NCBI GenBank assembly: GCA_030248135.1
Contig: JASANC010002358.1
Location: 186,001 to 250,000, forward strand
Direction of reading: 5' to 3'
Length of the DNA: 64,000 nucleotides
From: Theristus sp. LFF4_11
Lineage: Eukaryota; Nematoda; Chromadorea; Monhysterida; Xyalidae
The notes beneath the pieces were generated by a model that saw only the letters and a program-made list of their open reading frames with translations, ran no database searches and was not told the origin of the DNA. Of the stretch, positions 61,701-64,000 are shown piece by piece (the first letter of the stretch is position 1; every line of letters begins with the position of its first letter). The translations under genes and the position numbers were made by a program.

Positions 61701-62712
61701 CAAGTGTGTTGGCCACACAAACTCTGATTGGTTCACTGATGTCAATTGGTTGGTTGCACCGTTCGCAAAGATGATCGATCAGATGACGCACCTGTGAGAA
61801 AAACGAGAATGACTGACTGTGAATGCACACATGGATTGAACAACAACGATAAAATTGTAGCTGTAAACCGGTGAAAAAATAGTGGACAGGGTATTTGTTC
61901 CGATTGGCCGAGCGATCAGTCTCATTCGTTCAACGGGTTGACTCTGAAAGCGACATTCGTATGTGCTACTGAGAAACCGTTGTGACTGCTACTAAAGTAG
62001 CTACTATAAGCGAACTCACTATCCGTATAACACGTGATCATCTCAACTAGCAACTTTAATAGCAAACACCAACAACATCAACAGCAGTTTAGTAGCGACG
62101 GCTTCTCATTGTTGCACCACCTCATTGGCAATGTTTTGCTGCATTCGATTGCGTCGCACAGCCAACCGCGTCAGCGTTTGCATCACAAATCTGCGTTGCT
62201 CTCGCCAGGTGGCGCCATTCTGGTTCACGATGCCAAACGGACCGCCATTCAGTAAGTTTGTCAAGTAGCTGTACGGACGCGCAGCGTAGGCGTCGCCTGA
62301 CAATATCGCACGTGTCTCACGAATACAAAAAGCCCGACAAAAAAGCGCAAGAAAACCGATTGGGTAAAAATAGTTAATTTGACCAATCAGCCGACTGCCA
62401 CCAAATGCGTCACCAACCATGCGTTATGAGCGCCTCTCTGATGAGTTTGTAGTCAGTGACGTAGACAACTGGATGCGGCATCCAAAGGGTGAACATGCCG
62501 CCGTACTGGCGTCCCCAGTGGCGTACTTGCTCGGCGGGGTCTGCGGCGTCCAGGTGCAGCAGGTGGCCAATCAACGGCCACGCCGGGGGTCCAGCGGGCA
62601 GCGCACGTGCGCGAGTGTGCTCGTACAGCAACAGCAGTAGCACAGCCAGCAGCAGCAGCAGTGCAACGAAACACATCAATGATGAATGGTGATCGGCGCT
62701 GATTGGTTGCAA
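58787..62712 (-). CDS. Cytochrome P450, CYP2-type, complete
   Basis: Nine minus-strand exons: 62712-62418, 62296-62121, 61791-61686, 61439-61216, 61017-60917, 60829-60718, 59852-59663, 59401-59265 and 58990-58787. They total 1545 nt, 514 residues, all phases matching. It is a haem-thiolate monooxygenase of the endoplasmic reticulum. An N-terminal anchor (FVALLLLLAVLLLLL) is followed by the proline-rich hinge LPAGPPAWPLIGHL. WREQRRF is the C-helix segment. The oxygen-binding I-helix AGIDST is at 315-320, ExxR (ETQR) at 372-375, the FDPDRF motif follows, and the haem loop FGVGQRACPG has its cysteine at 458. Overall pattern is that of CYP2-clan microsomal enzymes, common in nematode detoxification or lipid metabolism; the substrate cannot be inferred. 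No broken motif was found. It converges on the racemase-like gene with 139 bp between stops. The exon 4 donor could be either of two adjacent in-phase GT sites. Confidence 0.95.
60237..60705. mobile_element. G-rich foldback element in P450 intron
   Basis: The termini TACATACCGTATTACCCCCA and TGGGGGTAATACGGTATGTA are inverted over about 20 bp. Inside each arm are arrays of GGTTTATTGGTGGGGG-like units with runs of 8-10 G, and the palindrome AACCCCCATGGGGGATTA occurs near 60265 and 60590. No coding capacity. The G-runs give strong quadruplex potential. Confidence 0.8.
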
Positions 62713-64000
62713 TTCCCGTTTGAAAAGTTTGAGTTCTCGCAGTTAATTTTTTTAAATTTAATTTACCAATCAATGTATTGGCGACAATCACAGACTGTTT
62801 CTATCGAATAAAAGCTTGCTGCACGTTAAAAATTGAGAAACTTCCCCAAGAATCACCCAAACGCGAGAGTTATTGCGGTCATAATGTGGTGCAGCGAATT
62901 TACGCCGATATCTCCTGCTCGCACCAATGACGACATTGATAAGGCAATGTACGGAATGGCAGATTAAACATGGCAGCTTTTTTCAGGGTGCAAGGAGCGC
63001 GCGAAATTTGAATGAAAGAAAAAAGACGTTCAGAAACCCATTGTGTGCACAATTTGGCGTGTTTTTTTTCAAAAGAATTGATTCGTCGTGCCATTCTTGT
63101 TCATTCTTTCTCCCTTGCACACATGATTGGCAATTATTTTGGCATTCTTGAAAAAGACAACTCCTAGTCTGCAACTGATTCCGCCTTGATGGAGAATACA
63201 AGGACTGCCTTATTAATTCGGCCATTGCATATGATCGCAGTGTCACATTTAAGCCAGTTTTTTAAAAGTTAATTTATTATTAGGTCTGTTTACCTGCAAA
63301 CATTTCGAACGTCTGGCAACGGTCAACTTTTATCGCCGCTAATTCAATTGCGTCTCAATTAACGTGTTTGTTGGCCACCATTAAACCGGTTTTGCAATCA
63401 CATTCCCAACGCTTTTATTTCTGTTTTCTGTCAATGCTGAAGTCTTATAGTGCACATTTTTGCTTGCATGTTTATTTTCTTGCAGTGTTGCGTGCAAACA
63501 GCAATACCGCCCCATAAAAACGGGCACAAATCTCGATGAAAAAACATTTTTATTGCAAACAACCAACAAGGTGAAAACAATGATCACAAATCAACCAACC
63601 AATCAATAACTCTGTCCCCACACTATAATGTTTACTTGGGAAATTGCGTCAGATAACATGACACGTCCTACATATCTGACTGTGTCTAACTTGAACCGAC
63701 TTTAACTCGTATTCATAAGTGACTGTTTTTTTGCTGCGACCAGAACTCATAACACAAAGTCGAACACGACCAGTGAAACAAAAAGCACGCATGAGACACA
63801 GACACTGAAATAAGCTGCAATATAAAAAAGCATCTCCACTTTTTTGATCATTACACTAATTGAAATTATAACAATACCATAGATATAACGTCAGAATAAT
63901 GTGCCTTACATTTTTGCAATTCAAAAGTCGAAAAATGCAAAAAAATAAACGCACGAATGAACTGTCTCTATCGCTTATGGTTCCGAGGCTCAATGCACAT
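62713..64000. other. Right-hand spacer, repeats only
   Basis: Upstream of the P450 start. Apart from the MITE at 62956-63223, and the first 20 or so bases of a GGTTCCGAGACTCA element beginning near 63980, I see no gene. The promoter of the P450 should lie in the first few hundred bases, but no clear motif is visible. Confidence 0.6.
62956..63223 (-). mobile_element. MITE 'GGCCGAATAAA', second copy
   Basis: Inverted relative to 55872-56123. It contains AGATTAAACATGGCAGC at one end and TTATTAATTCGGCC at the other, with the shared CTTTCTCCCTTGCACACATG interior. Confidence 0.75.

Noticed and set aside
58787..62712. P450 as a pseudogene
   Set aside because: All nine exon joins keep frame, length is standard (514 residues), and anchor, I-helix, ExxR and haem motifs are intact.
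1..64000. tRNA, rRNA genes or CRISPR arrays
   Set aside because: No tRNA B-box with a foldable cloverleaf and no regularly spaced identical repeats were seen; the tandem arrays found are minisatellites and foldback arms.

Overview
This is a eukaryotic nuclear contig, most likely from a nematode. The genes are split by many short spliceosomal introns (about 80 to 900 bp, GT-AG with a few GC-AG). One gene encodes a cuticlin-type ZP-domain protein of the nematode cuticle. Introns and spacers are packed with short palindromic, TIR-bearing (MITE-like) elements. I cannot place the species; an early-branching (enoplean) nematode is only a guess.

Layout. 11-996 (minus): the 3' part of a gene for an Ala/Gln/Met-rich protein I do not recognise. 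1.0-15.6 kb: gene-poor, with a minisatellite at 11.44-11.69 kb, a Tc1-like MITE and a nested cluster of hAT-type elements at 13.1-15.3 kb. From 15.7 to 58.6 kb seven genes lie head to tail on the plus strand: an N4BP2-like protein (polynucleotide-kinase P-loop, CUE-like segment, C-terminal Smr domain); gamma-tubulin; a TRAPPC2L-like trafficking subunit; Mediator subunit MED13 in 27 exons whose joins all keep frame, giving 2446 residues; an M13 (neprilysin-like) metallopeptidase; a cuticlin-like ZP protein; and a four-exon gene for a protein of the bacterial Asp/Glu racemase, EutA and maleate isomerase family. A complete CYP2-type cytochrome P450 of nine exons and 514 residues lies on the minus strand, converging on the racemase-like gene from 139 bp away. 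The last 1.3 kb holds repeats only.

Functions. The conserved genes are unrelated housekeeping or developmental functions: microtubule nucleation, vesicle tethering, transcription and cuticle assembly. The M13 peptidase and the P450 belong to families that are expanded in nematodes. The racemase-like gene stands out. Its protein looks bacterial, yet it carries three phase-consistent introns and sits between ordinary nematode genes, so it is the best candidate for an integrated horizontal transfer.

Other notable points are a 32-residue insertion in the M-loop of gamma-tubulin, a duplicated splice acceptor beside it, two firm GC-AG introns plus one probable, several foldback elements with exact target-site duplications, and a strong excess of the octamer CTGATTGG (CCAATCAG). 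All exon boundaries were read by eye from splice signals, reading phase and family similarity. No transcript data were available.
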